This document shows, piece by piece, positions 20,645 to 32,622 of a DNA stretch of 64,000 bases. Position 1 is the first letter of the stretch. Each line of letters starts with the position of its first letter. The notes beneath the pieces were generated by a model. The model had not been told where the DNA came from. It saw nothing but the letters and a program-made list of their open reading frames with translations, and ran no database searches. The stretch comes from Astrothelium macrocarpum (taxonomy: Eukaryota; Ascomycota; Dothideomycetes; Trypetheliales; Trypetheliaceae): NCBI GenBank assembly GCA_021030915.1, contig JAGEMR010000091.1:62001-126000 (forward strand). Direction: 5' to 3'. Position numbers and translations under genes: made by a program.

Positions 20645-22246
20645 TCAGCACCCACGTCCCACCCGCAGAAGTCGTGTTCGGAGCCATGTCATGAATCGCC
20701 ACCAAGTCCCCTTTGCTCCTTTCCTGCTCCTCGTCTGTGTTAACGGTTTCTCTCCCGTCCTCCATTCCGCTCTTGCCGCAGACGCCGTCGTTCCTCTGAT
20801 TGGCAGACTGAGATTGTTCACCGGACCGAGCTCTGCATATTCTTTGCCCTCCAAAACATGCATCCCACCTTCACCAAGGCCTGCATCGGATTTTTTCCTG
20901 CCGTGCCTGGAGCTTGTGCGGTCTTCTTGGGCGGTCCTCGGTCTTCCCTGATGAGTCTTCTCATCGACGTTGGATTTGGCCTTGTGCCTCTCTTCCTTTA
21001 ATTTCTTTTGAAGCATGTGCTCACGTTGTTTCTGTTCAGCTTTCTGCGCCTTTGAGTGCAATTTCCGTTCCTTGGCTTCCTCCTTTTCGTTGTAAGCAAG
21101 GCGTGCCGCATGTATCGAAGCGGCTCGAGAAGCTGCTGAATCAAGTACCGGATCAGGATCCTTTGAGCCTCGCATGAAGGAAAAGGCCTTGTCAAGTGAT
21201 GCGCGGGAAGATGCGGAAGCTGAGTATGTTTCGAAAGAATTCATAGTTTGACCGCGTGGGCGGTTATTTGAGGCTGCTGTAGCATTTGAGGATTTGATGG
21301 AGAGATTCGTTTGAGAGGTGCTGGCACCGAGATGTGTTGAGGAACCTGTATGGTGAATATTTAAGGGTGTAATAGTATGTGGCGTGGTTGACGCTGAAGT
21401 TGACCTTCGTGTTCGGTAAGGCTCAAAAGCTTGTTGACGTTGCCGAAACTCTTCCTCAGACATGATATTAGCGGAGTTCCCGGAATCTGGGACTTGTTCG
21501 TCGGAACTTCGCGTAGTCCCAAATGAATTGCAACTTGGGGGTGTGTATGGAAGAGGCGTTTTATGCATCGGATGTACAAAAGGTTGTGTGGGTCTAAATG
21601 CGCCAGACCCCGCCGAGTACGTTGAATTCACGCTTTGAGACCGATCGTGCCTATATTTTCGTGGTCCATTTCCGAACGCGCCATCCGCAACAGAAGGAGA
21701 TGCCGACCCAAAGTCATGTATGCCTAAACCTGCAAGGCCTTCATTTTCTGCCGCTGGGCGTGAGAGATCCAGCGAAGGCGTACTATCTTTGGTTGATAAT
21801 TTTCGAAGATAGGGTTTGATCTTGACAGAAGAACTTGGCCCGGGAGATTTGGAAAGGGTGTGGGGCTCCTCATACGTTATGGCGGGTGTCTCGTTCCGCT
21901 TGAAGCCGTAGACACCGTCAGGCACCGGACTGGAAGGGCTGGGAATTGAAGACGTAGAGTTGCCGCGTTTGTGAATTTTGCCATGACTCGGAATCAATCG
22001 AAGTGGTGCAGTGGCGCTCTGGGGTGATTGTACGAGTGAAGTCATCTTTTTCGAGACTCGACCGTTGTCTCGAAGGCTGTGAGAAGACGACTGTCTGCCC
22101 AGGGACCATGCATCTGAGCCTGAGATTGTCGGTCTCGACAATGCTGGAGAAGGGTAGCTGGGTCCTGAGAGAGGTGCAGGTTCAACCGTGCTCGAATAAA
22201 TGCTGGCGCCAGCCCTAGGCGCGTATGATGTCGTGAATGAAGGCAT
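20645..22246 (-). CDS. Serine-rich conserved fungal protein of unknown function
   Basis: I do not recognise a characterised family. The 533-residue reading frame is a single exon starting MPSFTTSYAPRAG; the frame extends upstream to an ATG at 22402, but that extra segment looks like leader sequence. Residues 1-370 are rich in Ser, Pro and Thr and probably disordered. About residues 395-455 are a strongly charged Glu/Lys stretch (NEKEEAKERKLHSKAQKAEQ and onward) predicted to form a coiled coil. The C-terminus ends with an aromatic and basic segment, WWRFMTWLRTRLLRVG, then GC, which looks amphipathic and could bind membranes. The start of the protein and this tail look like conserved blocks. 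Function unknown. Confidence 0.7.
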   Translation of the reverse strand: MPSFTTSYAPRAGASIYSSTVEPAPLSGPSYPSPALSRPTISGSDAWSLGRQSSSHSLRDNGRVSKKMTSLVQSPQSATAPLRLIPSHGKIHKRGNSTSSIPSPSSPVPDGVYGFKRNETPAITYEEPHTLSKSPGPSSSVKIKPYLRKLSTKDSTPSLDLSRPAAENEGLAGLGIHDFGSASPSVADGAFGNGPRKYRHDRSQSVNSTYSAGSGAFRPTQPFVHPMHKTPLPYTPPSCNSFGTTRSSDEQVPDSGNSANIMSEEEFRQRQQAFEPYRTRRSTSASTTPHTITPLNIHHTGSSTHLGASTSQTNLSIKSSNATAASNNRPRGQTMNSFETYSASASSRASLDKAFSFMRGSKDPDPVLDSAASRAASIHAARLAYNEKEEAKERKLHSKAQKAEQKQREHMLQKKLKEERHKAKSNVDEKTHQGRPRTAQEDRTSSRHGRKKSDAGLGEGGMHVLEGKEYAELGPVNNLSLPIRGTTASAARAEWRTGEKPLTQTRSRKGAKGTWWRFMTWLRTRLLRVGRGC

Positions 22247-23675
22247 AACGGGCGTTGGTGAGCCCAGAGCGAACGCGCCAGAGCGGAAGACGAGATAGCC
22301 GAAGTCTATGATAATGTCATCGAGACATGGCGACAAACCATGGAAAGACGAAACGCAGGGAAAATGCAACGATTTAATCGGCGTGGGCGTTAGCGCGTCC
22401 AAGCGGGCAAAAAGTGCAGCGGTGCTTGGGGGTGGACGATCAACACACCATCACCTGCGTACGTCAGCTGTGAAGAGGCAAGATTTGAGCATGACTGGCC
22501 GCCCGGGGGTCCCCTTCGACGGGTGGATGACGACTGTGACGCCAAAGGCGGCAGGTAAATAAAATTTGCGGAGAAAAAGAGGAGAACTCACCGTGCACGC
22601 GGAGCAGCAAACAAGACAACACGAAGATTTGCGGAACTTGGGAGGGAAATTCGGGCGGGTCTTCGAGTGCTTGATATGCTGAAACGCTGGTATTCCTTCG
22701 TTCTGGCACCCCACTCGACCAGGTCAGCGCCAGCCCGGACCGCTGCTTTTCTGCTGACAATTTGGATCTACTTTATCTGCAGCAAGCGGTAAATGGTCAC
22801 GGAGCAACGACTAGATGGGGTCGATGTGGACCGCGCGGCGCATTCGAGATCCAGCTGCGCACTAGCATGCCAAAGCCTGGATTGTAGCAGCCGGCTCCCT
22901 TCACATTATATGCAATCCAGCTCAACACCACTGTTGAGAAACACAGGAACACATGTGCAGAAATGAAACGGTCGTGGTGGCTGAAATCGCTCTGCCAACT
23001 CCAACAATGCAGGTAGGATGGGATCATTCCTCGAATTCCTTCCTGAAGCTGAGCAGAAGCAACATTATCTAAGCTACCTACCTTGCAGTTGGACCGGCAA
23101 TGCAGCCGAACCGAGCTACGTATCTGGCTGGGCTGGCGTCTAACTTGGCCTCGTTAGTGTCTAGGCCTCCTCTAGTTGACCTACTCTCGGCCTTACCCGT
23201 GCAAGACCTACCGAGGTCATTGGTCAAAGGCCAGGCCAAGAGCTGTCTATCGTGGTCCATGAACACAGGACGCAGTTTGAGCATGGAATAGAATGTTTAT
23301 CGTAGGACGTCATGTGTTTCCAAATACCATCGGAATCATGCATCTTTTGTCGAGCGCATGACGTCTCAGAATGATACCTGAAGACACGTTCATGCAAGCC
23401 CACTGGCCTGTCGACGACCAGTTTCAGCAAGAGAATTGCACTGGCAGCAAAGCCATGGGAACATGGGGAGAGCCCCAACGAGTGTGGCGGAAGCCAACTG
23501 CATCCATCCTTGCTCCCCTCCGCAAAAGATCTGCGCCTGGATCTTAGATCCCGGCACCAACGCATGCGTCGGTCGGCGTGAACACTTGATTTTGCGCACG
23601 ATCGAGGCCTTTACAACTTTTGCCTATACACATGAGAGGGACGAAAATTTCCGAGTACCCACTCCTGCATCCAGA
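22247..23675. other. Intergenic, divergent promoters
   Basis: Shared upstream region of the serine-rich protein gene (-) and the cupin gene (+). Several short open frames on both strands show no domain. No gene supported. Confidence 0.45.
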
Positions 23676-24422
23676 ATGTCCTCGTATCAGCAACCCCAGA
23701 CTTTTCAACTCAGGCCTACGCCTCATGTCCCTAATTCCAGACTGCCTGCACTTCTGTACCGCGCCGCTTTCCCCGCTTCATCGTCCGACGGCCCCTCTTC
23801 AACTACAGTCTGCGAGGCCATTGAGCCCAATCACTGGTTGAATGGCGGCATTTTCCACCACCCCGCCACCGCTCACCATCATTCAATCACACACGAAGCA
23901 TATGTTATCTTGAAAGGGTCAAGCAAGATTAGACTTGGACAAGGACCATTGGACGGAGAGGCAGATGACGGTACAGTCATTGATGTAAATGTTGGGGATG
24001 CTCTTGTGGTCCCTGTCAGTCAACTCAAATTGAAATATCACATGCATTGTTTATTCTGAATCATGTAGGCTGGAGTGGCTCATTGTTCTCTTGAGTCCAG
24101 CGACGACTACGAGTACATTGGTTTGTATCCCGAGGTAAGCTTCATGATAATCTCCATCAATCTTTCATTTGTGGATTTTTGGATTTCAAAGGTTTTTCTG
24201 TCTTCGCGATATCTTTAGTACAGAAACTCTGGGACCTCTTGCAATTAATCAGTCATCTTGATTGAGTAGGGAAGTCCACATTGGGACATGAATTATTGCA
24301 GAGCCGACGAGGTGGAAACCGCCGAAAAGGCTGTCAACGCAAAATCCGTGCCACTCCCGGAATGTGATCCTATTCATGGGAGAGAAGGACCATTGATTGA
24401 GATTTGGAGTAGTCAGGCATGA
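23676..24422 (+). CDS. Cupin-fold protein, YjlB-like
   Basis: Small cupin (double-stranded beta-helix) protein resembling the bacterial and fungal YjlB group, whose reaction is unknown. Three exons are predicted: 23676-24014, 24069-24134 and 24270-24422, both introns in phase 0 (GTCAGT...TAG and GTAAGC...TAG), total 185 residues. Cupin motif 1 appears as GIFHHPATAHHHSITHEAYV, with His and Glu residues placed as metal ligands, followed by LKGSSKIRLGQG. After INVGD-like VNVGDALVVP, cupin motif 2 is AGVAHCSLES, giving the last His ligand. EYIGLYPEGSPHWDMNYC is typical of the group. The short conserved C-terminus ends at EIWSSQA. A metal-dependent enzyme role is inferred from retained ligands. 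Confidence 0.85.
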
Positions 24423-24842
24423 ACTCTGAATTCATTTTGCACAAATATAAGATGAATCGATTGTGTAGAATGAACTATTTAAAAGCATACATCTACTCAT
24501 TTTCAGTTGAGTATTTGATGTCCACCATTAAATCATCACCATCATCGCCTACTCATCAATAGAGAACTCATCATTCAAAGTCCCAACTGCACCTTTATAT
24601 GTAATATTGTCAACAGCTACCAGCTTCAGTCTTGTAATAAGAAAGTAAATCATATCAAATCTTGAAAAGATGGGATAATGCGCTCAGTAACTGATGAGGC
24701 ATGTCACAGAGGTGTAATAATGCTGGAAATCAGAGTCTTACATAATCTTCCGAGAGTGAAGGGCAAGGGTCCAGCCCTATTTTGTACTCAACTACTCCAA
24801 TTGTCATTAAGGCGACCCCTCGGCAGATCATACCCCGCAATC
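24423..24842. other. Short intergenic region
   Basis: AT-rich spacer between the cupin and Clr5 genes; nothing else seen. Confidence 0.4.
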
Positions 24843-26827
24843 ATGGTTTATGATTGGGGTGATAAAGAGCGAGAATGCTACAGGCTGTATGTGGAAGAGC
24901 AGCGATCTTTGGACGAAGTCATGGAATGGATGAAAGAAAACAGGGACTTCAATCCCAGGTGAGCATTTCGGCAGACTATAACATCCATCCACGCATCTCT
25001 ACGCACCTCTTCACAGCCGTTGACAAACTTCCAGCAAACGAGCGTATCAAACGCAATTCAAGGCGAGTTAAACCTTGACATCATCATCTCTATACCTTTG
25101 TCTGAGTCTTATGGCAGCGCTGGGACTTTCCAAGCAAGCAAAATCCTGCTCACAAAAATGCTCCCCTTGTCGCCCGAACAAAAGAGCTATGGGAGCGCAA
25201 TACTACGCAGAAAGAGATGTTTCGCATCTTACATTCGGAGGGTTTCCATATCACGGAGCGGGAGTTGATGAGGCTTCGGTCTCGACACAAATGGCTACTG
25301 AGAACGCCCAACGGTATGAGGAATACAGGAATGGACACAACTGCTGGCGCCGAGCAAGCCGAAGATGTGTCCATGGAAGACCTACAACAAGTCGACATGG
25401 TATGTCTATACATCTTCTTGGCTCAGGCGGTTATTTTAACAATCCTTTCTTAGGTCGACCATCCATCGCTGGCAGATTCCCAGGTAGTGGAGGCAATCGC
25501 AGGCACTGCTATCGAACAACAGCCCACAACAGGTTTGAATCCACATGCTGAAGCGCAAAGACAGCAGCGTCGTGAGCAACTACAGGCGGAAAGTGCGAAG
25601 CGCTGGATCGCACGCAAGAGACGACGGAGAACAAGAGGGTGGGCTGGAATGCCCGCAGATCCACCCGGACCGCCTCGATTCCCCTCAGAAACAACTCTCG
25701 ACGAGGCCAAGTCGTTTCTTGGTCTTGACAACGCTCGCTATCGTCAGGTACGATCTCAGTTCCAGGACATCTGTGAGCAAGAGGGAATTGTGAAGAAGAC
25801 GACCGCAGGGGCTGAAAAGTGGCAAGCAGCCAAAGACAAACTCATCCATGGAAATCTACATCTACATGGTATCTTTTTTGATGATGTCACCAAATTAGAT
25901 CAAAAGTACCTCTCTCTCGATGTGCTTTGTACAGATGTCACGAAACGACTGCGCTCGGCCGGACAAAAGATGACACTTGCAGATGCAAAAAACGTTATTG
26001 GTGTGAATCCAGATGAAAGTCGGCAAATGCGAGAGACCTTCTATGATATATTAAAGGTCAACCACTTCACAACTAAGCTAGAGACTGGCGACCAAGAATG
26101 GTCAAACCTTAAACGACAATGGGCCGACAAATCAGATATCGTCCGACGCGTAGTAGCACTTGGCGAACAGGATCCAGAGTACGATAAAAAAAGCAAGGCC
26201 CTTGAAGTCATTTGCAGAGATGTAATGAAGCGGCTTCGTGATGATCAGAACAGGAGAAATCCTTCCCGGAAGAAGCAGGCACACGATGAGCCTGATTCTG
26301 GAACTGCCTTAGCAGATATACAACATACTATACACAGCTCAATATCTGCAGCAGCAAGGCCAAGCTCGCCCTCAAGATCTGTGGCGCAGTTACTATCCAG
26401 TGACTTACAAATAGATCCCTCACTACTTCTAGCAGCAAGCGATCCGTCTGTCACTGCAGACATCCAGGCACACGAGGCTTTACAATATGTAGATCCACCT
26501 TACCCGAGCAATCCATATGCTCCTCACAATGGCCCAATCCCGGTCTATTTTCGGCTCAACCCTCTTTCGCAGACTCAGCACCTTCAGCAACCTATCAAAC
26601 AGCTTTGGCTCAATACCCTAACCTCCGGCTCCATTCATGAACTCAGCGAGCTAGCCGTCAAGGATTTCCCTAATAGTGTCGTCGCTCGCATTGAGGGCTT
26701 GGTGCCGGATCTGAGTGGTAATGATGTGCCTTTTATTCTCGACCGTGAGGATGAGTTGGGAGCCTACTTGGCACATATCGCTGGGGGAAAAGCTACATTT
26801 TCTGTCACAATTACTCCAGCATCTTAA
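24843..26827 (+). CDS. Clr5-domain protein
   Basis: The N-terminal Clr5 domain is a fungal DNA-binding-like module found in many proteins of unknown role; the name comes from a fission yeast silencing factor. Four exons are predicted: 24843-24958, 25035-25062, 25118-25399 and 25454-26827, giving 599 residues. The domain covers about residues 1-60: MVYDWGDKERECYRLYVEEQ, SLDEVMEWM, then SKRAYQTQFK and RWDFPSKQNPAHKNA, followed by the frequent companion segment KELWERNTTQKEMFRILHSE and LRSRHKWLLR. Exon 2 is only 28 nt. The intron after it begins GCGAGT, a GC donor, which is the only choice that restores the domain cleanly. The C-terminal 450 residues contain repeated KAKxxxGxx-like helical segments (KSFLGLDNARYRQVRSQF, KNVIGVNPDESRQMRETF) and a Pro-rich region; function unknown. 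Confidence 0.85.
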
Positions 26828-27152
26828 ATAGATTAAATCCCAAATTTGGGACAACAAAGGCTTTGGCTATTTTGCCAGTTAGCGCTCATAGACGAATCCT
26901 ACACATTCAAATTAACCGGATTGTAGCGTTTCCTAGTCAAACAAGAAAATTAGATCTTCCAAGCACATTGGAGCAGAGTACGTAAGGTAAGGTAGTTTGG
27001 TGAGTAATTTTAGGCCGCCTGCAAAATGACATCGATGCCTCCGCATTTTAGAACTCAACACAACTTGAGGAGCTCTACCGCACCAATCCACACCATGGAA
27101 GATACGTGTAGCTCTTCTATAGAGAAACATTAATAGATTTTCTTCATCCAAC
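26828..27152. other. Short intergenic region
   Basis: 325 bp spacer with the promoter of the D-lactate dehydrogenase gene. No other feature seen. Confidence 0.4.
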
Positions 27153-29140
27153 ATGTCAACAAGGCCAATGAATGGCAGCTATGCTATCATTCGTCGCACG
27201 AAGCCGCCTATAGCTCCACTACGAGCTACACAGTCCTTGCTGCGACCTCGGATACTATTGATAAGACGATGTTACGCCAGCGAGCCAGACCCAAGCAAAT
27301 CATTTCGAGGACAGCTCTATGAGAGCACCGCACAACGGGTACAGCGTGAACGCGAAGAACGGGCACGCTTTGCAAGAAAACAAACTCGCCGTCCCAGCCG
27401 CAGTTTTTCCACTCTTATCTCGGCTCTTGGTAGGAAGATCACGCGCAACTCATCACCAAATCCACCAGTCAGCGATCTAACTTCATCGCAGCTATCGGCG
27501 TAGCAGCATACCTCGGATACTCCTATGGCAACTCACGCGCCACAAACACCTCCACCGCTTCCACCACCCCCCTCTCCGCCACCACCCCTCCCAAACACAA
27601 CACCTCCCGCGACAACCTCCAAGCCGCATGGGCGGACCTCGTCGCCATCGTCGGCCGCGACAACGTCTCTACGGACCCCAGTGACCTGACCGCGCACTCC
27701 GGCACCGAATGGTCCAGCCACCCGACCTCGTCCTCCGACGCGCCCTTCGCCATCGTCAAACCCGCCTCCACCGCCGACACCAGCGCCATCATGCAGCTCT
27801 GCCACGCCCGCCGCATCCCCGTGACCGCCTACTCCGGCGGCACGAGCCTCGAGGGCCACTTCGCGGCCACGCGGGGGGGCATCTGCCTCGACTTCAGCCG
27901 CATGGCGGCCATCCTCGCCATCCACGCCGCGGACCTCGACGCCGTCGTGCAGCCCGCCGTCGGGTGGGAGGCGCTCAACGCCGAGTTGGCGAAGCAGGGG
28001 CTGTTTTTCCCGCCGGACCCCGGGCCGGGCGCGATGATTGGCGGCATGGTGGGCACCGGGTGTAGTGGGACGAATTCGTATCGGTATGGGACGATGAAGG
28101 AGTGGGTGATTGGGCTGACGATGGTGATGGCGGATGGGACGGTGGTGCGGACGAAGCAGCGGCCGCGGAAGAGCTCGGCGGGGTATGATCTGACGAGGGT
28201 GTTTGTGGGGAGTGAGGGGACGTTGGGGTTGGTGACGGAGGCGACGTTGAAGGTGACGGTGAAGCCGCAGAGTGAGAGTGTGGCGGTGGGGAGCTTTGGC
28301 ACGATCCGACAGGCGGCGGAGTGTGTGTTTAAGGTTGTGGGGAAGGGGGTGCCGATTGCGGCGATTGAGATATTGGATGATAAGCAGATGCAGTTTATTA
28401 ATGAGGCTGGCATGACAAGCAAAGAATGGAAGGAAGCACCGACGTTGTTTTTCAAGTTTGCGGGCACTCCAGAGGCGGTGAAAGAGAATATTGGTATTGT
28501 TCAAAAGTTGGCAAAAGCATCTGGAAGCAAGACTTTTGAGTTTGCGAAAAACGCAGAGGAGAGAGAAGAGCTTTGGAGTGCGAGGAAAGAGGCTCTCTGG
28601 AGCACAATGGCCCAAAGAAAAGACGAGGGGGATCACGTATGGACTACTGACGTTGCAGTACCTATAAGCAGACTTCCTGAAATCATTGAGCAAACTAAGG
28701 AAGATATGACTAGAAGTGGTTTGACTGGGAGCATTGTGGGACATGTAGGAGATGGCAATTTTCATGGTAAGTTTTAGTAACTTGTCACTTCACGAATTAC
28801 TAACAAAGGGCAGCTATAATCCTATACAATAATAAGGAGCGTGATGTCGCTGCAGGCATAGTGCATCGAATGGTGAAAAGAGCAATTGAGATGGAGGGAA
28901 CTGCGACTGGAGAGCATGGAGTTGGTCTGGTGAAACGAGATTATCTTGAACACGAAATCGGTCCTTCCGCAGTGGATGCTATGAGGAGGGTAAGTATAGA
29001 TAAATTTTCTTGCATTAAAGACAAAGCTAACAGAATGGGAAATGCAGCTCAAGCAGGCTTTTGATCCACTATGTTTGTTGAACTGTGATAAAGTTGTTCG
29101 TGCGCAACAGCCAAAATCAGGTGAAGTTCACGAGTGGTGA
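27153..29140 (+). CDS. dld1: D-lactate dehydrogenase (cytochrome), mitochondrial
   Basis: FAD flavoprotein of the inner mitochondrial membrane that oxidises D-lactate to pyruvate and passes electrons to cytochrome c. Four exons are predicted: 27153-27429, 27492-28766, 28814-28989 and 29048-29140, giving 606 residues. The N-terminus is basic, with Arg-rich segments typical of a mitochondrial presequence, followed by a short hydrophobic stretch (AIGVAAYLGYSYG). The FAD-binding-4 domain follows, with YSGGTSLEGH, PAVGWEALNAELAKQGLFFP, DPGPGAMIGGMVGTGCSGTN and VGSEGTLGLVTEATL. The C-terminal oxidase domain has IVGHVGDGNFH and TATGEHGVGLVKRDYLEHE, which carry active-site His residues. Codon use in exon 2 is very GC-rich (27540-28100) and G-rich on the coding strand thereafter, producing long spurious antisense frames. 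Confidence 0.93.
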
Positions 29141-29958
29141 GCAAATTTTTGATAATCACTGCAGCCTTTGTTGCTCCTTTCATGCTTTCCACTTTTACCC
29201 ACAGTGAGATCGCCTGGTGTGTGACGGAGAACCGCTCAATCTACGCAGTTTCGTGATTGCAGCAGAAATAGCTCTTCGCTCAAGCATGAAGGTGAGGGCT
29301 CGTGATCAGGCCAACGCACTCTGGCTTCGCCTACAGTCCTTACTCGTGTGAATTTGAGGCAAGTGGTTCTCCTAGACATCAGGGAAATTTGAGGGCAGAG
29401 GATGTTGGGGTTCATTCTCGTTGGAATGAGACTTATCCGTGAGTCTCACTTGGCTCACGGATTGGCTGACTCTGGCAACGTCGATCATGGCAAGCCCCCG
29501 AAAATCTGGCAGTAGAAGACTCTTCCATACAGCGGAACGCTTTCACTAAAAGTTGGAAAGCAAAGAAATTAAGGTACTTTTCTGTGTTTGCTGCGTGTCA
29601 TCGCTTTGAACCTGTATTTTTAAATCAACCTCGAGGTGGAAGTTTGCCACGCAGGTAATGATACTGCTTAAAGTTCGTAAGTTGTTTGTTAGGTGTTACC
29701 CAAGTTAGATAACACAATGGAAGCGTTAGTCAGCTGCCTTCCTCACGTTGGACCAAAACAGAACTTCAAAGAGTCACCGTCAGCATCAAATCGCCACCAA
29801 ATCAGCTAATTTTTCATCACAAATCATTCTCTATTTAACTGATCCTTTTAAATATCATCGAAGACGGATCGGTAGTTGCAGAAAATCAGACCCGCCACCA
29901 AGGAAGGCGCCGCTGCGGCCGCATCGCCCGCCCGTAAAGGCGGGCCCTTTGCACTGCC
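29141..29958. other. Intergenic
   Basis: About 800 bp between D-lactate dehydrogenase and the Zn2Cys6 regulator. No gene or repeat recognised; it should contain the promoter of the latter. Confidence 0.4.
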
Positions 29959-31930
29959 ATGAACGGCAGCGAAGAATATACAGGACCCAGAGCTACTCAA
30001 GGCATGTATTAAGAAGAGCCGTAGCTGATTGGCTATCCATTCTAATGCTCTTGGCTAGCATGTATCACGTGTCGTCGACAGAAGCGAAAATGCGACAAGG
30101 CTCTGCCAGAATGCGCCTTGTGCCGGTGTGCATCACCAATTTGAGAGGAATTTCAATAAAAACTCGTTACTGACATATTCAGACGAATCGGTCGTTCCTG
30201 TGACTACGAGATTCCACCGCAACATGCCATAGACAAGGAAGATTTCGATTCGCTCCAGCAAAAAGTGCTGGATCTGGAAGCGATAATAGCAAAATCCACA
30301 GCAAGCAATGACGACTTGGAAAATGGAGCTAGAAACGAGTCCATTTCGAGCAACTTGCCGAGTTCTCCATCCCATGCCTCCCCTGCTGCATTCGTGTCTC
30401 CTTCAAAATTTCAGTCGCCGAGTAATGGGTTGAAAGACTCATCGGCCTTTCCAAGTTTATTCTTCCTTGATGCTCATACATTTGAGCATGGAAATTTCAC
30501 GATTCAAAAGCCAAGTCTGGTAAGGTTCGCATTGCGCAATTTTTTTTTTCTCTGTTGCTAAGTTTGTATATGAGACTATACCCACTGAGGTGCTCGAGTA
30601 TTTGGGTGATAGTAATGCAACGACCGAACTGCTGGACAGGTACTTTAAAACAACGCATTCATGGATGCCAATAGGTGAGCTCACACAAATCGTCCGGATA
30701 TGTACCTGCTGAGTGATATGTAGTATCTAAAATGCGCATCTATCAAGCATTGTCTAATCCTTTGATGGATAGAGGGGCTGATATGGCCCTCCTCTTCCTT
30801 AGTATGAAACTGCTGACGCAATACACGCTAACCCCAAATCTAAGGCCGCTTACTCCATTGTATAAAACTGTCAAGCAGTTTCTCGCGACCATTGAATCCT
30901 TTAATGTGTATTCGATACACGTAATTCAGGCGGTCCTCTTGATTGCAGCATATGAACTTGGCAATGCCATCTACCCTGCTGCTTATCTCACCATTGGTCA
31001 CTGTGCACGGATGAGCCATGCGATGGGTCTACATAACAAGAGAAGCGCACCGCAGATGCTTCCGAGGTGTAGTACATGGACCGAACAAGAGGAGCGAAGG
31101 AGGATATGGTGGGCTGTTGTCCTTCTAGATCGCGTGGTCAACCTTGGAAACTCTCATCATCCATTCGCCAGTGGTGATCCTCCGCTGGAAACAGCCCTTC
31201 CCGTAGACGATGAAAGCTGGGATAAAGGGGAAATGACAGCCAGTGAGTTGATCTTGGTGTCTTCCTCAACTTCTGCAAAAGCTGGCCCTTTTGCGAGAAC
31301 ATGCCAAGCTTCGCACCTGCTTGGAAAAGTTTTACATCATATCAATGACGTTGATATGGAATTGAACTTTCGATTCGAGCAAGCCAACCAGCTCAATCGT
31401 ACTGTACGCGCTCTAGCAAACCTCTTACCAGACGAGGCTTGGGAGGACACAACAAACGGACCATCGTTGTGTACAGCGTTAGCAATCTGCTACAGTACGT
31501 TGCTCGTACTTTATGAGAATTACAGCTGTACGGAAACGACAATTCCAAAGAAATCTTCTGCGCATCTCGAGATACAGGAATCAGCCATCAGTGGATTAAA
31601 AGAAATCTCGGAAGAGGTGTTGCAATTCAGCAAACGACTGAGATCATTCCTGGATTCGAATGGTCTGGCCAAAGTAAGTCCTTTAGTTGTAGACTGCTTG
31701 TATCAAGCCGCTGCAAACTACAATTGGTATGTCAGAGAGAGTGGCGATCCGGAGTGTTTGGCCAAGTTGCAGGAGATTAAATCTGTACTGGTCATGATTG
31801 AGCCCCAGTGGAAGGTTGCAGGTAAGTCCGCGAATGACATGATGAGACTTCCTGTGTCTAACAAATGTCAGGGGAATACTTGAGAATTGTGGAGGCATCA
31901 GAGTTCGGCTATGTAGGCGGATATGGCTGA
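29959..31930 (+). CDS. Zn2Cys6 transcription factor with fungal-trans domain
   Basis: Fungal-specific binuclear zinc cluster regulator. Six exons are predicted: 29959-30001, 30059-30125, 30183-30519, 30563-30674, 30724-31821 and 31872-31930, giving 571 residues. The zinc cluster lies at residues 16-43 (ACITCRRQKRKCDKALPE, CALC, RRIGRSCDY), with spacing CX2CX6CX6CX2CX6C, all six Cys present. The linker QQKVLDLEAIIAK looks like the usual short coiled coil. The middle domain carries the fungal-trans pattern: LGNAIYPAAYLTIGHCARMS, GLHNK and EQEERRRIWWAVVLLDRVVN. The first intron uses a GC donor (CAAG then GCATGT); without it no start codon reads into the zinc cluster. The zinc cluster is split by a second intron, a common position. 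Target genes are unknown; it is not inside an obvious cluster. Confidence 0.87.
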
Positions 31931-32622
31931 GAAGATGGAGTGTTTCTGTTCGTCTTTGTCTGCTTCTCCAGTCGTCAGTGGAACATGTATTTGTAAAAGA
32001 AATTGATAAGAGTCTGATGGCCGAACGGCTTTCGATCTGTGAAACGTCAACAGTCTAGATTGTGTTCACCTTGTGGAGATCTGAGGCTGACATGCACGTA
32101 TCCGAGGAGAGTGGCTCATGTGGGGGGAATTCCATGCCGATTCAAGGTTGTGCCCGCCGATTCCCTGCGACGCATCGTCTGCTCGCTGTTGTACGCCTTT
32201 CCCGGTGCGCGGGCTCGCTCCGCTATTTCATGGTGGTGACTAACTTGATCCGGTGCCGATCATCCACACAGATTACTCTCTTGCATTCACATCAGATCGA
32301 GCTCGTGTAGTGGAGACGCTGATAAGTCCGCCTCCTTACCCGGACCTGACTGTTTCCTTGGAGTTGCCTTTCTTCAGCGACCCTTCCCAGGCAGCTTCAG
32401 GAGCTGAGCAGCCACTGCCGACACGTAGCGCAGTCCGTCCATTCCTCCCCGCCCAAACCCTTGTTAGTAGCAGATCCTCATCGGCTTTTCGTTTCCGTGC
32501 GACGTCTCGTCATTGCTCACCGTGTTTTTTTGACAGGACGCTTGTTGCGATGCCAGAGCCCACGCTCTGGCGGCAGGCACAACAAATCCATTGGCTTCTG
32601 GACACCTTCTTTATTAGCGTTC
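31931..32622. other. Intergenic, leader of histidine kinase
   Basis: Promoter and probable 5' leader of the histidine kinase gene. The kinase reading frame is open upstream to about 32461 but without an ATG in that part. Confidence 0.4.

Noticed and set aside
27533..28765. 410-codon antisense frame over D-lactate dehydrogenase
   Set aside because: Its Arg/His- then Gly/Val-rich translation is the mirror of the GC-rich coding strand of a clearly real gene.
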